A stretch of 64,000 nt of DNA from Caulobacter sp. 602-1 (GCF_003931565.1 NZ_RRYI01000005.1:371168-435167); one strand, 5' to 3'. Shown: positions 8,974-19,000, counted from the first letter of the stretch. A program made the numbers and translations. The notes: generated from the sequence alone by a model not told the origin.

Positions 8974-9661
8974 TGTCGGCTTGTGGGGCGGAAGTTGGCG
9001 CGAAGCGGACCTAGCGGTTGTCGCCCGGGGGGGATCCACTGTCGGTGCCTTGCCGGCAAGCGGACGTTCGGAGGCGTCGCGTCGGTCGCCGAAGCGCTTT
9101 AAGAGGGGCGTGGCGATGGCGACGAGAAAGACAATGAGTCTTGGCAAAACCTCACCGATGAGGGCGAAGGCTTGCCAGCGCCGCCACGGTTTCAGCTGAG
9201 CAAAGGCTGGCAGTTCCGCCGCTTGGAGAAATCGATCTGCCAGCCGATGTGTAGAAGGCCGCAACCGTTGTCCTTGTGATGACGGCGCATGTGAAGATCG
9301 AGCGCGGCGGCAGTAGGAGGCAGCAGGACCGCCAGCAAAACTTGTGAACACCGCGCTCCCCGCGGCGGCTTAATTTGGCTCAAACTCACTGCTCGCCTTC
9401 GGCCGGCGCTGACCACGTTCTTTCCCTTTATCAGCTCGATAATACGGTTCGATTTGAATTGTGAACGCGTAGTTCTCTTGGCTGTCTAACAGGGCGCGCC
9501 ACCGGCTTCTCCTGAGGTTTTGAGGTTTCTAAGGGCTTGAACGGTAAGGATAAATAGGCGGTTCGAAAGCCTTCTGAACGGCTGCAGCGTATTGCGCTTG
9601 CGAAGGTAAGCTTGACCGTAGCTCGCTTGTCTTCGAGATGCTCTGAAGACCAAAGATTCCA
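8974..9661. other. 688-base stretch without a convincing gene
   Basis: Lies between the PepSY gene and the IS3-family remnant. Base composition is more AT-rich than its surroundings, especially 9380-9660. A minus-strand open frame at 8968-9351 contains one hydrophobic stretch but no recognisable family, good start context or codon pattern. This may be old insertion debris; no promoter or terminator was confidently identified. Confidence 0.4.
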
Positions 9662-9679
9662 TGATCCTCCCTCGTTTGA

Positions 9680-9910
9680 GTGGACACCGAGACGGTCCTA
9701 CGACGATGGATGATGCAGTACGGGGCGAGGGCGACGGGGTCGGCGCGGCGGCCCCCCACGCAAGCGCCGGCCCCGTCGCCGTCTGATCTGGCCTCAGAGA
9801 ACGCCCGGCTGCGTCGTGAGAACGACCATCTGCGGATGGAGCGCGACATCCTAAAAAAGCCGCGCTCATCTTCGGAGCGGCCTCCCGATGAAGTTCGGGT
9901 TCGTCGATGA
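9680..9910 (+). pseudogene. IS3-family OrfA fragment, frameshifted
   Basis: Encodes the leucine-zipper end of an IS3 OrfA ('ENARLRRENDHLRMERDIL' at about residues 40-58) but lacks the normal helix-turn-helix start. At the A6G run near 9851-9857 the frame differs by one base from the canonical end: shifting it back by one gives 'KKAALIFGAASR' followed by a TGA that overlaps the orfB ATG, as in intact relatives. So the present frame either reflects a one-base loss or a slippery site; given the deleted orfB, decay is more likely. Confidence 0.65.
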
Positions 9911-10180
9911 GCACCGCGGCGCCTGGCCGGTTCGGATGATGTGTCGGATCCTGGGTCTGTCAGCCAGCGGCGACTACGCCTGGCGCGTCAGGCCCGAGAG
10001 CCGGCGGGCGGCGGCCAATCGCGCGCTGATCGAGGACATCCGCCTGATCCATGCCGAGAGCTGCGGGACCTATGGCGCCCCGCGCGTCCATGCCGTCCTG
10101 CGCGGCCATGGTCGCCGCGCCGGACTGCGCGGCCCGGCCGCGCTGCCCCGCCGAGGCCGAACGCAGAGCGGCTTAACCCC
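9888..10180 (+). pseudogene. IS3-family OrfB transposase, N-terminal fragment
   Basis: Begins 'MKFGFVDEHRGAWPVRMMCR', the standard opening of OrfB in this IS3 subgroup, and continues through the HTH_21-type region to 'CGTYGAPRVHAVLRGHGRR' near residue 76. After that the homology stops and the frame runs on through unrelated sequence past the right terminal repeat. The catalytic DDE domain is missing, which matches an internal deletion of roughly 0.7-0.8 kb. Non-functional. Confidence 0.75.
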
Positions 10181-10336
10181 GTCCACTTTCTCTAGGGAGG
10201 ATCACAGTTCGTGGAGGCGCGTCAACGTCAGTTCATGGCGCCATCCCGCACACTGCGGATGGGACGTCTCACACAGAAAGCTTCAGGCAAGCTACGGCGG
10301 CCATAGGGCTGGGCGTCCTTCCTGGAGCCCAACGTC

Positions 10337-11131
10337 ATGACCAAGTCGTTCTCCGCCGCCCGTCGCCTGGGCTTAATCGCCAGCCTGACCTTGGCATACG
10401 CCGCGCCCCACCACGCTCTGGCGAAAGCCCTCCCTGAACGCCCGCTTGAATTGACGCGGGAAGTCGGTCCCCTCGCACACGATCCATGGGAAGGGCTGAA
10501 CCGAAAGACCTTCAAATTCAATCAGGGCCTCGACCGCGTCCTGATCGGGCCGATCGGACGGGGGTACATGAAGGTGACGCCGCGTGTCGTTCGCGGCCGC
10601 GTGTCCTCGTTCGTGGCCAACCTGGCCGAGCCGCGCACCGCCATCAACGATCTGGCCCAGGGCCGCCCGCGCGCGGCCGGCGTGACGGCCTCGCGCTTTC
10701 TGATCAACACGACGGTCGGGGGGCTTGGCCTGTTCGACGTCGGCGGCAAGCTGGGCCTGGAAGGCCACCAGGGTGATTTCGGCCAGACCCTGGGACGTTA
10801 CGGCGCCGGTTCGGGGCGCTATCTGGTCCTGCCGCTGATGGGGCCGACCACCTTGCGAGACGGCGTCGGCCAGTTGGTCGACATGATGACTGATCCCGTC
10901 GCCATGGCGACGGCTGGCGGTCCGAAAATGTTCGGCCCCATCCGCTCTGGCGCCACCATGCTCGACGGACGCGCCAACGCCGACGGCTTTCTTCGCGCCC
11001 TGGACGACGCGGCGGATCCCTATGCGATGATGCGGTCCGCCTACCTGCAGAATCGAGCGGATATGGTTCGTCAGGCTCGCGGCGGCGCCCAGGTGCTGCC
11101 AGACTTCGACGCGGCCAAGATCGAGCCCTGA
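10337..11131 (+). CDS. MlaA/VacJ-family outer-membrane lipid-asymmetry protein
   Basis: 264 residues. The MlaA signature 'DPWEGLNRKTFKFNQGLDR' lies near residues 49-67, followed by 'NLAEPRTAINDLAQG' and 'FLINTTVGGLGLFDV'. MlaA forms the outer-membrane part of the retrograde phospholipid pathway with porins and the periplasmic carrier MlaC. The N-terminus has a signal peptide ending near 'HHALAKA' but no lipobox cysteine, unlike classical MlaA, so this copy may not be lipidated. A MlaC-like gene follows after 6 bases. The mlaFEDB inner-membrane complex is not in the window. Confidence 0.88.
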   Translation: MTKSFSAARRLGLIASLTLAYAAPHHALAKALPERPLELTREVGPLAHDPWEGLNRKTFKFNQGLDRVLIGPIGRGYMKVTPRVVRGRVSSFVANLAEPRTAINDLAQGRPRAAGVTASRFLINTTVGGLGLFDVGGKLGLEGHQGDFGQTLGRYGAGSGRYLVLPLMGPTTLRDGVGQLVDMMTDPVAMATAGGPKMFGPIRSGATMLDGRANADGFLRALDDAADPYAMMRSAYLQNRADMVRQARGGAQVLPDFDAAKIEP

Positions 11132-11137
11132 ACGCGC

Positions 11138-11710
11138 ATGACCTATCGCTTCAGTCCTTGGCGCGTTCTCATGGAATGCGCGCTGCCCGCGCCATGGCCG
11201 GTCCTCGTCGGCCAGCAGGACGCCGAAGTCTTCGTATCCGAAGTCGTACGGGATCTTTTGCGCATCATGGCTGATGCGACTTTGAGTCCGCCCAGGCGGG
11301 CGGCGGCTTTCGCTTCGGCCCTGGGGCGCGTAGCAGACGTCGGACGCGTCACGGATCTGCTCCTGGGCGATCGAGCTTGCCGGCTGACCCCAGCGCGGAG
11401 GCAGCGCTTCGCAGCGGCGCTCGCCTCCTATGTCGGGCGCGCCTATGACGGCCGCCTGCGGAGCGGGTCGGCCGAGGATTTCACCCTGCTGGGATCGACC
11501 GCTGCCAAGCTTGACGAGGCCGTTGTCCGCTTCACGATCCGGGACGCCCGGGCCTTCGCGCCGATCCAGATGTCCTGGCGCGTCTTGCGATCGGTGGGCG
11601 GATGGCGGTTGATCGACCTGGAGTACCGCGGGATTTGGCTGGTCGACGCGCACCGGTCGAGGGGACGCCAGCGCAAGGGGGAAACATGTCGATGCCGCGC
11701 CGGGTCTTGA
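11138..11710 (+). CDS. MlaC-like phospholipid-carrier protein
   Basis: 190 residues resembling MlaC/Ttg2D: 'FVSEVVRDLLRIMAD' near 30, 'FAAALASYVGRAYDGRL' near 90, a beta-sheet part 'EAVVRFTIRDARAF', and 'SVGGWRLIDLEYRGIWLVD' near 152, the family's conserved end. MlaC carries phospholipids between MlaA and the inner-membrane MlaFEDB complex. The N-terminus lacks a clear signal peptide (short hydrophobic piece 'CALPAPWPVLVG'), so export is uncertain, or the start may differ. The histidine kinase gene begins inside its last 25 bases. Confidence 0.75.
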   Translation: MTYRFSPWRVLMECALPAPWPVLVGQQDAEVFVSEVVRDLLRIMADATLSPPRRAAAFASALGRVADVGRVTDLLLGDRACRLTPARRQRFAAALASYVGRAYDGRLRSGSAEDFTLLGSTAAKLDEAVVRFTIRDARAFAPIQMSWRVLRSVGGWRLIDLEYRGIWLVDAHRSRGRQRKGETCRCRAGS

Positions 11711-12795
11711 TGCGTCTACATCGAACACTGGGCGGCCCGTCGCTGATGCGGATGCTCGTGCCGCTGGTCCTGCTGGCGGTCGCCGCCACGATCCTGTTCG
11801 CCATGGCTAACGGCGACACGCCCGAAGAGCACGCCATGTCGCTGTTGCAGCGCATGCGGCCCGCGCGCCTATGGGTTGAGATCACCGATAGCGCGACGGA
11901 GATCCTGCTGCTGGTGAGCCTGATGATGGTCGGCGTCTATCTGACCCTGCACATCGGCCTTCGGCCTCTGCGGCGCCTGTCGAGGCTGGCCGGCGACATC
12001 GGTCCCGCGACCATAGACGCCCGCCTGCCGGTCGAGAGTGCGCCGCGCGAGGTCGCCCCGCTGGTCGAGGCCTTCAACGCCGCTCTCGATCGGCTGGAGA
12101 CCGGCTTGCGCGCGCAGCGGGATTTCTCGGCCAACGCCGCCCACGAGCTCCGCACACCGCTGGCGACGCTGCGGGCCCAGGTCGAGAGCCTGCTCGAGCC
12201 GGGCGAGCGCCAGGCGGCCAGCGAGGAGTTCGAGCGGCTGGGGCGACTGATCGCCCAGCTCCTCGCATTGGCCGAGGCCGAGGGCGGCGCCTTGGGCGCC
12301 GATACGCGCTTCGACCTTGTCGCGCTGTCGCAAGACGTGGCCAGCGATATGGCCAGCTTCATCCTGTCCAGCGGTCGGACGCTCAGCTTCGACAGCGCGG
12401 TCCAGGCGCTTTCGCTCGACGGCCAGGTCGGGCTTGTGGAGACGGCTCTGCGCAATCTGCTTGAGAACGCCGTCCGCCATACGCCCCCCGGCGCGGAGAT
12501 CCTCGTGGCGGTCACCGCCGACGGCGTGGTGCGGGTCAGCGACGATGGGCCCGGCGTGCCGGCCCAGATCCGGGACCGGGTGTTCGAACGCTTCAATCGC
12601 GGGAATCCGAGCGGGGCTGGCGCTGGCCTGGGCCTGTCGATCGTGCGCCAGATCATGGAGCGGCACGGCGGCGCGGCGCGGTTGGCTTCCGTCGAGCGCG
12701 GCGCGTGTTTCGAGCTCGACTTCCGGCCGCAAGGCCATCGCGGCGATCAGTCGGTCGGACCGGTTCCTGCGGGCGGTAACCGGACGGCCATGTAG
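11686..12795 (+). CDS. two-component sensor histidine kinase (QseC/EnvZ type)
   Basis: 369 residues from the ATG preceded by AAGGGGGAAAC; a longer frame starting at 11602 is less likely. There is a membrane helix near residues 21-40, a short periplasmic part, a second helix near 72-90, and HAMP. The phosphoacceptor box is 'FSANAAHELRTPL' with His about 153, then an HATPase domain with 'NLLENAVRHTPPG', 'DDGPGVP' and 'GAGLGLSIV'. The partner regulator is encoded on the opposite strand, and the two genes overlap tail to tail by 49 bases. The kinase is co-transcribed with the Mla-like genes, hinting at an envelope signal. Confidence 0.9.
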   Translation: MSMPRRVLMRLHRTLGGPSLMRMLVPLVLLAVAATILFAMANGDTPEEHAMSLLQRMRPARLWVEITDSATEILLLVSLMMVGVYLTLHIGLRPLRRLSRLAGDIGPATIDARLPVESAPREVAPLVEAFNAALDRLETGLRAQRDFSANAAHELRTPLATLRAQVESLLEPGERQAASEEFERLGRLIAQLLALAEAEGGALGADTRFDLVALSQDVASDMASFILSSGRTLSFDSAVQALSLDGQVGLVETALRNLLENAVRHTPPGAEILVAVTADGVVRVSDDGPGVPAQIRDRVFERFNRGNPSGAGAGLGLSIVRQIMERHGGAARLASVERGACFELDFRPQGHRGDQSVGPVPAGGNRTAM

Positions 12796-13442
12796 CCCAG
12801 GCCCCGAAGCGCGCGGATCGTCACGTCGGCGCCCAGCTCGGCCATCTTCCGGCGCACGCGATGGACGTGCACCTGGATGGAGTTGTCGGTGTAGTCCTGG
12901 TCCAGGCTGTGCAGGCTGTCGCCCAGCTGAGCCTTAGTCACAACACGGTCGGGATGGCGCAGGAAGCGTTCCAGCACGATGCTTTCGCCCCGCGACAGCG
13001 GCAGGCGCGCTTCGCCGACGCAGATCTCCCGCGCGCCCTGGTCGTACTCAATATCGCCGTAGCGCAGGACGTCTGCCGTCAGATCCGGTCGACGTCCCAG
13101 CGCGCGCAGACGCGCCACCAGTTCTTCGATGGCGAAGGGCTTGATCAGATAGTCGTCGGCGCCGCGCTCCAGCCCCTGAACCCGCTGGTCGATGCTGCCC
13201 AGGGCGGTCAGCATCAGGACCGGCGTGCGCAGGCCGGCGGCGCGGGCCTGGGCCAGGAGGTCCAGCCCGTTTTCGCGACCCAGCATGATGTCGAGGATCA
13301 CCACGTCGTAGGTCACGCTACGCCAGGCGTGCCAGCCGTCTTCCAGCGTGTCGAAGAGGTCGACCGTGAAGCCGGCCTTGACCAGCGACCGGGTGGTCGC
13401 TTCGCCAAGCCGAACATTGTCCTCGATCAGCAGGACGCGCAT
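12747..13442 (-). CDS. OmpR-family response regulator
   Basis: 231 residues. The receiver domain has the acidic pair 'IEDN' and phosphorylatable Asp51 in 'VVILDIMLG', with Lys in 'YLIKPF'. The C-terminal winged helix includes 'RGESIVLERFLRHPDRVVTK' and 'VHVHRVRRKM'. It most likely pairs with the adjacent convergent kinase. It follows the MipA-like gene after only 5 bases, so it is expressed with that outer-membrane protein, which may also be its target. Confidence 0.92.
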   Translation of the reverse strand: MRVLLIEDNVRLGEATTRSLVKAGFTVDLFDTLEDGWHAWRSVTYDVVILDIMLGRENGLDLLAQARAAGLRTPVLMLTALGSIDQRVQGLERGADDYLIKPFAIEELVARLRALGRRPDLTADVLRYGDIEYDQGAREICVGEARLPLSRGESIVLERFLRHPDRVVTKAQLGDSLHSLDQDYTDNSIQVHVHRVRRKMAELGADVTIRALRGLGYMAVRLPPAGTGPTD

Positions 13443-13447
13443 GGTTG

Positions 13448-14251
13448 TCAGAAGCTGTACAGGAGGGCGAAGACGAGTTGGCCCTGATTGGCGGAGCCTT
13501 CGCGGGCGACTATGGGGCTGTCGGCCGCACTGTCAACGAGCCGGCTATAACCGCCCCGCGCCAGGGCGCTCCAGCGATCGCTGATCTGGTAACGCAGGCT
13601 GGCGCCGACATCCACGGACTCAACCCCGGCCTTGGCGGCGTAGGGCGTCAAGCCGCTGGCCGCAGCCTCGGTCGCCGAGACGCCGTAATAGGTGCGCGTG
13701 TACTTGCGGTCGGCCCAGGTCGCCGAAGCGTCCACACCCAGGCTCCAGCGGTCGGTCAATTGACGGTCGTAAGCGACCTCGAAGCGCGCCAGCTTGCCTT
13801 CGTGGACCTTGCCGGTGTCGGTCAGGGCCTCGATTCCGACCGCCAAGCCGTCCTGCCCGACGTCGAAGCGCTTGCGGATGAACACGCCGGCGTTCACGGC
13901 GGCGTCGATCTCGCCCAGACGGCGCACGGTCAGGTTCTTGATGTCATCGTCGCGGCCGCGTTCATAGGCGATCACCGGGCCAGCTTCCAGAAACCCGCCA
14001 GGCACGAGATTGACGCGCAGCGAGGGGCCTTCCAGCGCCACGTAATAATCGCCTCGGCCATAGCGCAGGGCGACGAAGGGCAGGGGCTTGAACTCATAGT
14101 CCTTTGAGCCCTTGAACTCGGGGCGATAGACGCCGGCCGCGCCCAGGGACAGGCGCAAGCCATCGCCATCCTGGGCGCGCGCGGCGCTGGCCGCCGGAAG
14201 GATCAGGCAAAGGGTCAGAAGGGGGAGCTTCATCTTACTCAGGTCCGACAA
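13448..14251 (-). CDS. MipA/OmpV-family outer-membrane protein
   Basis: 267 residues with a clean signal peptide ('LPLLTLCLILPAASAARA'), then alternating beta strands and a terminal 'QLVFALLYSF' ending in Phe, as expected of a beta-barrel. Family members (MipA, OmpV) scaffold murein enzymes or act as channels, and several are controlled by two-component systems. It is the first gene of a two-gene unit with the response regulator. Function beyond barrel membership is unknown. Confidence 0.85.
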   Translation of the reverse strand: MSDLSKMKLPLLTLCLILPAASAARAQDGDGLRLSLGAAGVYRPEFKGSKDYEFKPLPFVALRYGRGDYYVALEGPSLRVNLVPGGFLEAGPVIAYERGRDDDIKNLTVRRLGEIDAAVNAGVFIRKRFDVGQDGLAVGIEALTDTGKVHEGKLARFEVAYDRQLTDRWSLGVDASATWADRKYTRTYYGVSATEAAASGLTPYAAKAGVESVDVGASLRYQISDRWSALARGGYSRLVDSAADSPIVAREGSANQGQLVFALLYSF

Positions 14252-14443
14252 GTCCGCTTTCGTGCGGCGGTCGGGCTATGCGAGCTCAAGCTTACATGGA
14301 GCTTTCAGTCGCACGCTTTGCGCGAGGGGCGGCAGGTCCTCCGTCTTCTAGATCGCTTTTTGGCGCGTCCACAGGCGCCAACGGCGGCGACTACCTCTTG
14401 CGGGACGTTGGCCTGTCCCATGAGCGATGCCGATGGAGCCAAG

Positions 14444-14800
14444 TCACCGTTGGCGTAGTGTCCATTGCGCGGTGTTGGACGCGATGTCGGGCGGTAGATC
14501 GATACGCAACGCCCGGCACTGACGCGCCCTGCCAGGGTCAAAGCGCGGCGCGGCGACCACACCGCTCCAAATCGGTTCGCCGTCGCCGCTCCGCGCCAAG
14601 ACCGATAGCTGGCGTATGGCTGGGGCCGGCCGCCTGCGGCACAGCCAACCTCGTATGGCGTCGCCTTGGTCGGGCCGGCTTTCGATGCGGAGGTCGCTCA
14701 AGGTGAACGCGCCGGTCCCAAGATCGCCGACGATTGTTCCGCCGCGCGGCGATGGCGGGGAAATGGCCAGCGCGATGGCGAGGCCGATCACCGCCGTCAT
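14444..14800 (-). CDS. small exported protein of unknown function, coupled to czcC
   Basis: 118 residues. The ATG overlaps the stop of the CzcC-like gene (ATGA), which is good evidence that it is translated. The N-terminus 'MTAVIGLAIALAISPPSPRG' looks like a short signal peptide or anchor; the rest contains 'LSDLRIESRPDQGDAIRGW' and has no metal-binding motif that I recognise. It is the last gene of the efflux operon and may assist metal resistance. No family recognised. Confidence 0.55.
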   Translation of the reverse strand: MTAVIGLAIALAISPPSPRGGTIVGDLGTGAFTLSDLRIESRPDQGDAIRGWLCRRRPAPAIRQLSVLARSGDGEPIWSGVVAAPRFDPGRARQCRALRIDLPPDIASNTAQWTLRQR

Positions 14801-16053
14801 CTTGGTTCCTTCTCTTCGGACAACCAGAGTTCGTGGGCGTCCAGAGCCAGACGCAGCAAGGCGGCTTGAGCGGCCGCCCGGGCGGCGACTTCCGCCCGCC
14901 GAGCGTCGAACAGTTGTCGGCGAGCGGACAGAAGATCGGTGAGGTCACGCTCCCCCAGCGCGTAGGCGCGCTGGACACGATCGGCGGCCTGGGCGGCGGC
15001 GGCGGTCGCTTCGTTCACGCGCGCCCAACCCAAAAGACCGGCGCGGGCCTTGGCCACGTCGTTGCGTCCTTCGGCTTCGACGTCGCGCACCACCATGCGA
15101 TAGCGCGCTTCGGCCGCGGAAGCCGACGCGGCTTGGCGCTCGGCCGTGGCGGATCGCCCGCCGCTTCCGAACGGAATGCTGAGCGTCAAGCCGGCGCCCG
15201 TCTCGCTCCCCCCGCGCTCGTTGAACACTCGAAGGCCGAGGGTGGGATCGGGGCGCTGGTCGAGCTTGGCGCGGCGCGCCAGGGCGGCGGCGCGGTCGGC
15301 CAGAGCCTTGGCGATGGTGATCTCGTGACTGCGCGCGACGATGACGGGGATCCAGGCGTCGAGCGGCCGGGTGGGGGCGACGGGCTCGACCAGCACCGGG
15401 GCGCGCGCCGGGGCCAGGCCGGGGTAGAGCATGTCCAGCGCCGATCGCGCCGCCTCGGCGCGGCCAAGGGTTTCGGCCAGAGCCGCCTCCGCGCGGGCCA
15501 GGGCGGCCTGCGCCAAGTCCAACTCCAGCAGCGAGGCGTCCTTCAACTCGACTCGCCGGAGCAGGGCCGCGACTTCCCGCTCTTCGACCGCTATCTCGTC
15601 GCGGTCGACCAGGATGCGCGCCTCGGCCTCCAGCCACTCGATCCACAGGCCCGCCAGACGCAGGGAAGCTTGGTGGCGGGCGTCGTCGACACCGTCGCGG
15701 GCGGCCAGGGCGCCGGCCGCGCCGGCGTTCAGGTCCAGGGCGCGCTTGCCGGGAACCCGGATCGCGCGGCTCGCCTGTAGCGACCATTCGGTGTACTGGC
15801 CTTCGCCTCGGATACGCCGACGGTCGCTGGAGACGCCCAGCAAGGTCTCATAGGGACCGGCGGCCAAGCCGCGCTGTTCGGCCTCCGCGCCGCGCAGCAC
15901 GGCCTGGGCTTCTCCGAGTTCGGGCGCGGCCTCCAGCGCCAAAAGGATGTGCGCGTCGCTGGGCAGGAAGTTCGGGCGACTCCAACCGGTGTCGGCGGCG
16001 CTCGCCGAGGACGACAGGGCCAGGGCGGCGGCCAGGAGGAGAGGGGCGTTCAC
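14797..16053 (-). CDS. czcC: CzcC-like outer-membrane efflux protein (TolC family)
   Basis: 418 residues from a GTG that lies 2 bases after the czcA stop; the frame is open further upstream but that part only shadows czcA. The signal peptide is 'PLLLAAALALSSSASA'. Two outer-membrane efflux repeats follow, rich in Ala/Glu coiled-coil, e.g. 'DLAQAALARAEAALAETLGR' and 'YALGERDLTDLLSARRQLFD'. It forms the outer-membrane channel of the tripartite metal pump with CzcA and CzcB, which is encoded in the order B-A-C here. Confidence 0.87.
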   Translation of the reverse strand: MNAPLLLAAALALSSSASAADTGWSRPNFLPSDAHILLALEAAPELGEAQAVLRGAEAEQRGLAAGPYETLLGVSSDRRRIRGEGQYTEWSLQASRAIRVPGKRALDLNAGAAGALAARDGVDDARHQASLRLAGLWIEWLEAEARILVDRDEIAVEEREVAALLRRVELKDASLLELDLAQAALARAEAALAETLGRAEAARSALDMLYPGLAPARAPVLVEPVAPTRPLDAWIPVIVARSHEITIAKALADRAAALARRAKLDQRPDPTLGLRVFNERGGSETGAGLTLSIPFGSGGRSATAERQAASASAAEARYRMVVRDVEAEGRNDVAKARAGLLGWARVNEATAAAAQAADRVQRAYALGERDLTDLLSARRQLFDARRAEVAARAAAQAALLRLALDAHELWLSEEKEPR

Positions 16054-16055
16054 GG

Positions 16056-19000
16056 TCAGGCCTCCAGCACCGCGGCCCCGCGCTCGACGCCGAACCGGCG
16101 ATAGAGGATGGGCAGCAGGATCAGGGTCAGCAGGGTCGAGGTGATGAGACCGCCGACCACGACGATGGCGAGCGGTCGCTGGATTTCCGAGCCGGGGCCG
16201 GTGGCGGTGAGCAGCGGCGCGAGGCCCAGCGCGGTGATGCTGGCGGTCATCAACACCGGGCGCAGGCGTCGGCGGGCGCCCTCGGTGACGGCGGTGGCGA
16301 CGTCGCGCCCCCGCTGGACCAGCTCGTTGAAGTGCGAGACCAGCACCAGGCCATTGAGAACCGCGATGCCGAGCAGGGCGATCAGGCCCACCGAGGCAGG
16401 CACCGACAGATATTCGCCGGAGACCCACAGGGCTACGATACCGCCGATCATCGCGAAGGGGATGTTGGCCAGGATCAACAGCGACTGCCGCGTGGACTTC
16501 AGGCTGATGAACAGGACCAGGAAGATCAGGCCCAGCGCCATGGGCACCACGACGCCGAGACGGGCGGCCGCGCGCTTCTGGTTTTCGAACTGACCGCCCC
16601 AGGCGATGCGATAGCCCGGCGGCAGGGGCACGTCGCGGGCGACATTGGCCTGGGCTTCCTTGACGAAACCGACCAGGTCGCGGCCTTGGACATAGGCCTG
16701 GATGACGGCGAAGCGCGAAGCGTTCTCGCGATCGATCTTCACCGGCCCCTGGCGACGGGCGATGCGGGCGACGTCGCCGGCCCGCAGCACGCCGCCGTCA
16801 GGCGTGGCGATCTGGGCCTGTTCGAAGAGCACCGGATCTTCCCGCAGCGCATGCGGGCCGCGCACCAGGATCGGCGTACGCTTGCCAGGCTCGAACACCA
16901 CGCCGGCCGGCGCGCCCTCCAGCTGAGCGCGGAGTTCTTGTTGCAACGCCTGGGCCGACAGGCCGGCCCGCACGGCCGCGGCGCGGTCGATGTCGAGCTG
17001 CAGATAGGTCACGCTGTCGCCCGCGACGGAGTAGACATCGGAAGCCCCCCGGGTCTTCTTCAGCGTTTCCTCGATCCGGCCAGCCAGATCGCCCAGCGTC
17101 TGAAGGTCTGGTCCGAAGACCTTGACGGCCAGGTCGCCGCGGCTGCCAGTGAGCATTTCCGAGACCCGCATCTCGATCGGCTGGGTGAAGGTGGCCTCCA
17201 CCCCCGGGAACTGGGCGGCGACCTTGCGGATCTCCTCGATCAGCCAAGCCTTGTCCTTCTTGCGCCACTCCTTGCGATCGGCCAGGACAAGGAAGCTGTC
17301 GGTCTCGTTCAGGCCCATCGGGTCGAGGCCCAGCTCGTCGGAGCCGACACGGGCGACGATCCGCTTCACTTCAGGCGTCTTCGCAAGGATCGCGCGCTGC
17401 ACGGCCATGTCCTGCCTGGCGCTGGTCTCGAGGTTGATCGAGGGCAGCTTGGCCAGCTGCATCAGGATCGCGCCCTCATCCATGGTCGGCATGAAGCTCT
17501 TGCCGATCAGGACATAGGCGATCGCCGCCAGGACCATGCCGCCGCCCGCCGCCGCGAAGACGGGCTTTGGGCGGGCGAGGGCGCGGGCCAGCTGCCGCTC
17601 GTAGAACGGACCGATCCTGCGCATGATCCAGGACTCTTTGTGCGGGTGGGCCTTCAAGAGCAGCGAGGCCAGGACCGGAATCACCGTGAACGACAGCAGG
17701 AGCGACGAGCCCAGGGCGAAGACGATCGTCAGGGCCACCGGCGCGAACAGCTTGCCCTCCAGGCCCTGCAGACTGAGCAACGGCAGGAAGACCAAGCAGA
17801 TGATCAGCACGCCCGAGGTGACCGGCGCGGCGACCTCGGCGACGGCCTCGTAGATCACATGCAGACGTCGCGAGCCGGTGAGGCTGGGATTGTCGAGCCG
17901 CTCTACGGTGTTCTCGACCACGACGACGGCGGCGTCGACCAGCATGCCGATAGCGATGGCCAGGCCGCCCAGGCTCATCAGATTGGCCGAAAGGCCGAAG
18001 GTCCGCATCAGCAGGAAAGTGGTCAGCGCCGCCAGCGGCAGGGTCACCGCCACGACCGTCGCGGCCCGCAGGTCGCCGAGGAACAGGAGCAGAAGGATCA
18101 CCACCAAGACGGTGGCCTCGACCAGGGCCTCGTTGACCGTTCCGGTTGCGCGTTCGATCAGGTCGGAGCGATTGTAAAACGGATGGATCTTCACGCCGTG
18201 CGGCAGTGAAGGCTGGATTTCCGCCAGGCGCGCCTCGACCGCCTTGACCACGGCCTTGGCGTCTGCGCCGCGCAGGGCGATGACGATGGCCTCGGCTGCC
18301 TCGCCCCGGCCGTCCTGGGTGACGGCGCCATAGCGGGTCAGGGCCCCTTCGCTGACCTCGGCCAGATCGCCAAGCCGCACCGTCCCGCCGCCCGGCAATG
18401 GCACGGCCGTGTCGCGCAGATCATCGAGACTGGTGATCGCGCCGGCTACGCGTACGACGAGGGCTTCCTCGCCCTCGCCAAGCCGTCCAGAACCATCGTT
18501 GCGGTTGGAGGCGGGGATCGCGTCGACGATCGCCTGGGCGGTCAGACCGGAGGCGGCCAGGGCGGCGGGATCGGGCGAGACCTCGAAGGTCCTGGCGTGA
18601 CCGCCCAACACATTGACGTCAGCGACACCGGGCAGGCCGCGCAGGGCCGGACGAATGGTCCAGTCCAGCAGGGTCCGCTTCTGTTCGAGCGTCAGCCCTT
18701 CGCCTTCCAGGGTGAACATGAAGATGTCGGACAGGGGCGTGGAAATCGGCGATAGGCCGCCACTGACGCCAGCGGGTAGGGCGCCCATGGCGTTGGACAG
18801 GCGTTCGGCCGTCTGCTGGCGGGCCCAGTAGACGTCCGTGCCGGGTGCGAAGTCGATCGTCAGGTCGGCGATGGCGTACTTGGCCGTCGACCGCAGCATG
18901 GCCTGCTTGGGGATGCCCAGCAGCTCCATCTCCAGCGGCGTGATGACCTGGCTCTCGACCTCCTCGGGCGTCATGCCCGGCGCCTTCAGGATGATCTTGA

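Larger units (their letters stand above)
9662..10204 (+). mobile_element. IS3-family element, 543 bp, internally deleted, both terminal repeats present
   Basis: The left end 9662-9685 starts TGATCCTCCCT and ends AGTGGAC. The right end 10181-10204, read as reverse complement, also starts TGATCCTCCCT and ends AGTGGAC; about 19 of 24 positions match. Between them are an OrfA-like tail and an N-terminal OrfB piece of an IS3-family transposase. Full elements of this family are about 1.2-1.4 kb, so most of orfB, including the DDE core, has been lost. The flanking trinucleotides (CCA and CAG) do not form an obvious target duplication. It cannot move by itself. Confidence 0.75.

Noticed and set aside
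8968..9351. 127-codon minus-strand frame with one hydrophobic stretch
   Set aside because: No family, no good start, biased composition; kept only as part of the unassigned spacer.
9845..9890. Programmed -1 frameshift at the A6G run of the IS3 remnant
   Set aside because: Shifting gives the normal OrfA end rather than an OrfA-OrfB fusion, and the element is already dead, so decay is the simpler reading.
10373..11728. 451-codon minus-strand frame across the MlaA and MlaC genes
   Set aside because: Shadow of two recognised genes.
16332..18209. 625-codon plus-strand frame inside czcA
   Set aside because: Low-complexity His/Gln/Asp/Arg translation, opposite a well-supported RND transporter.
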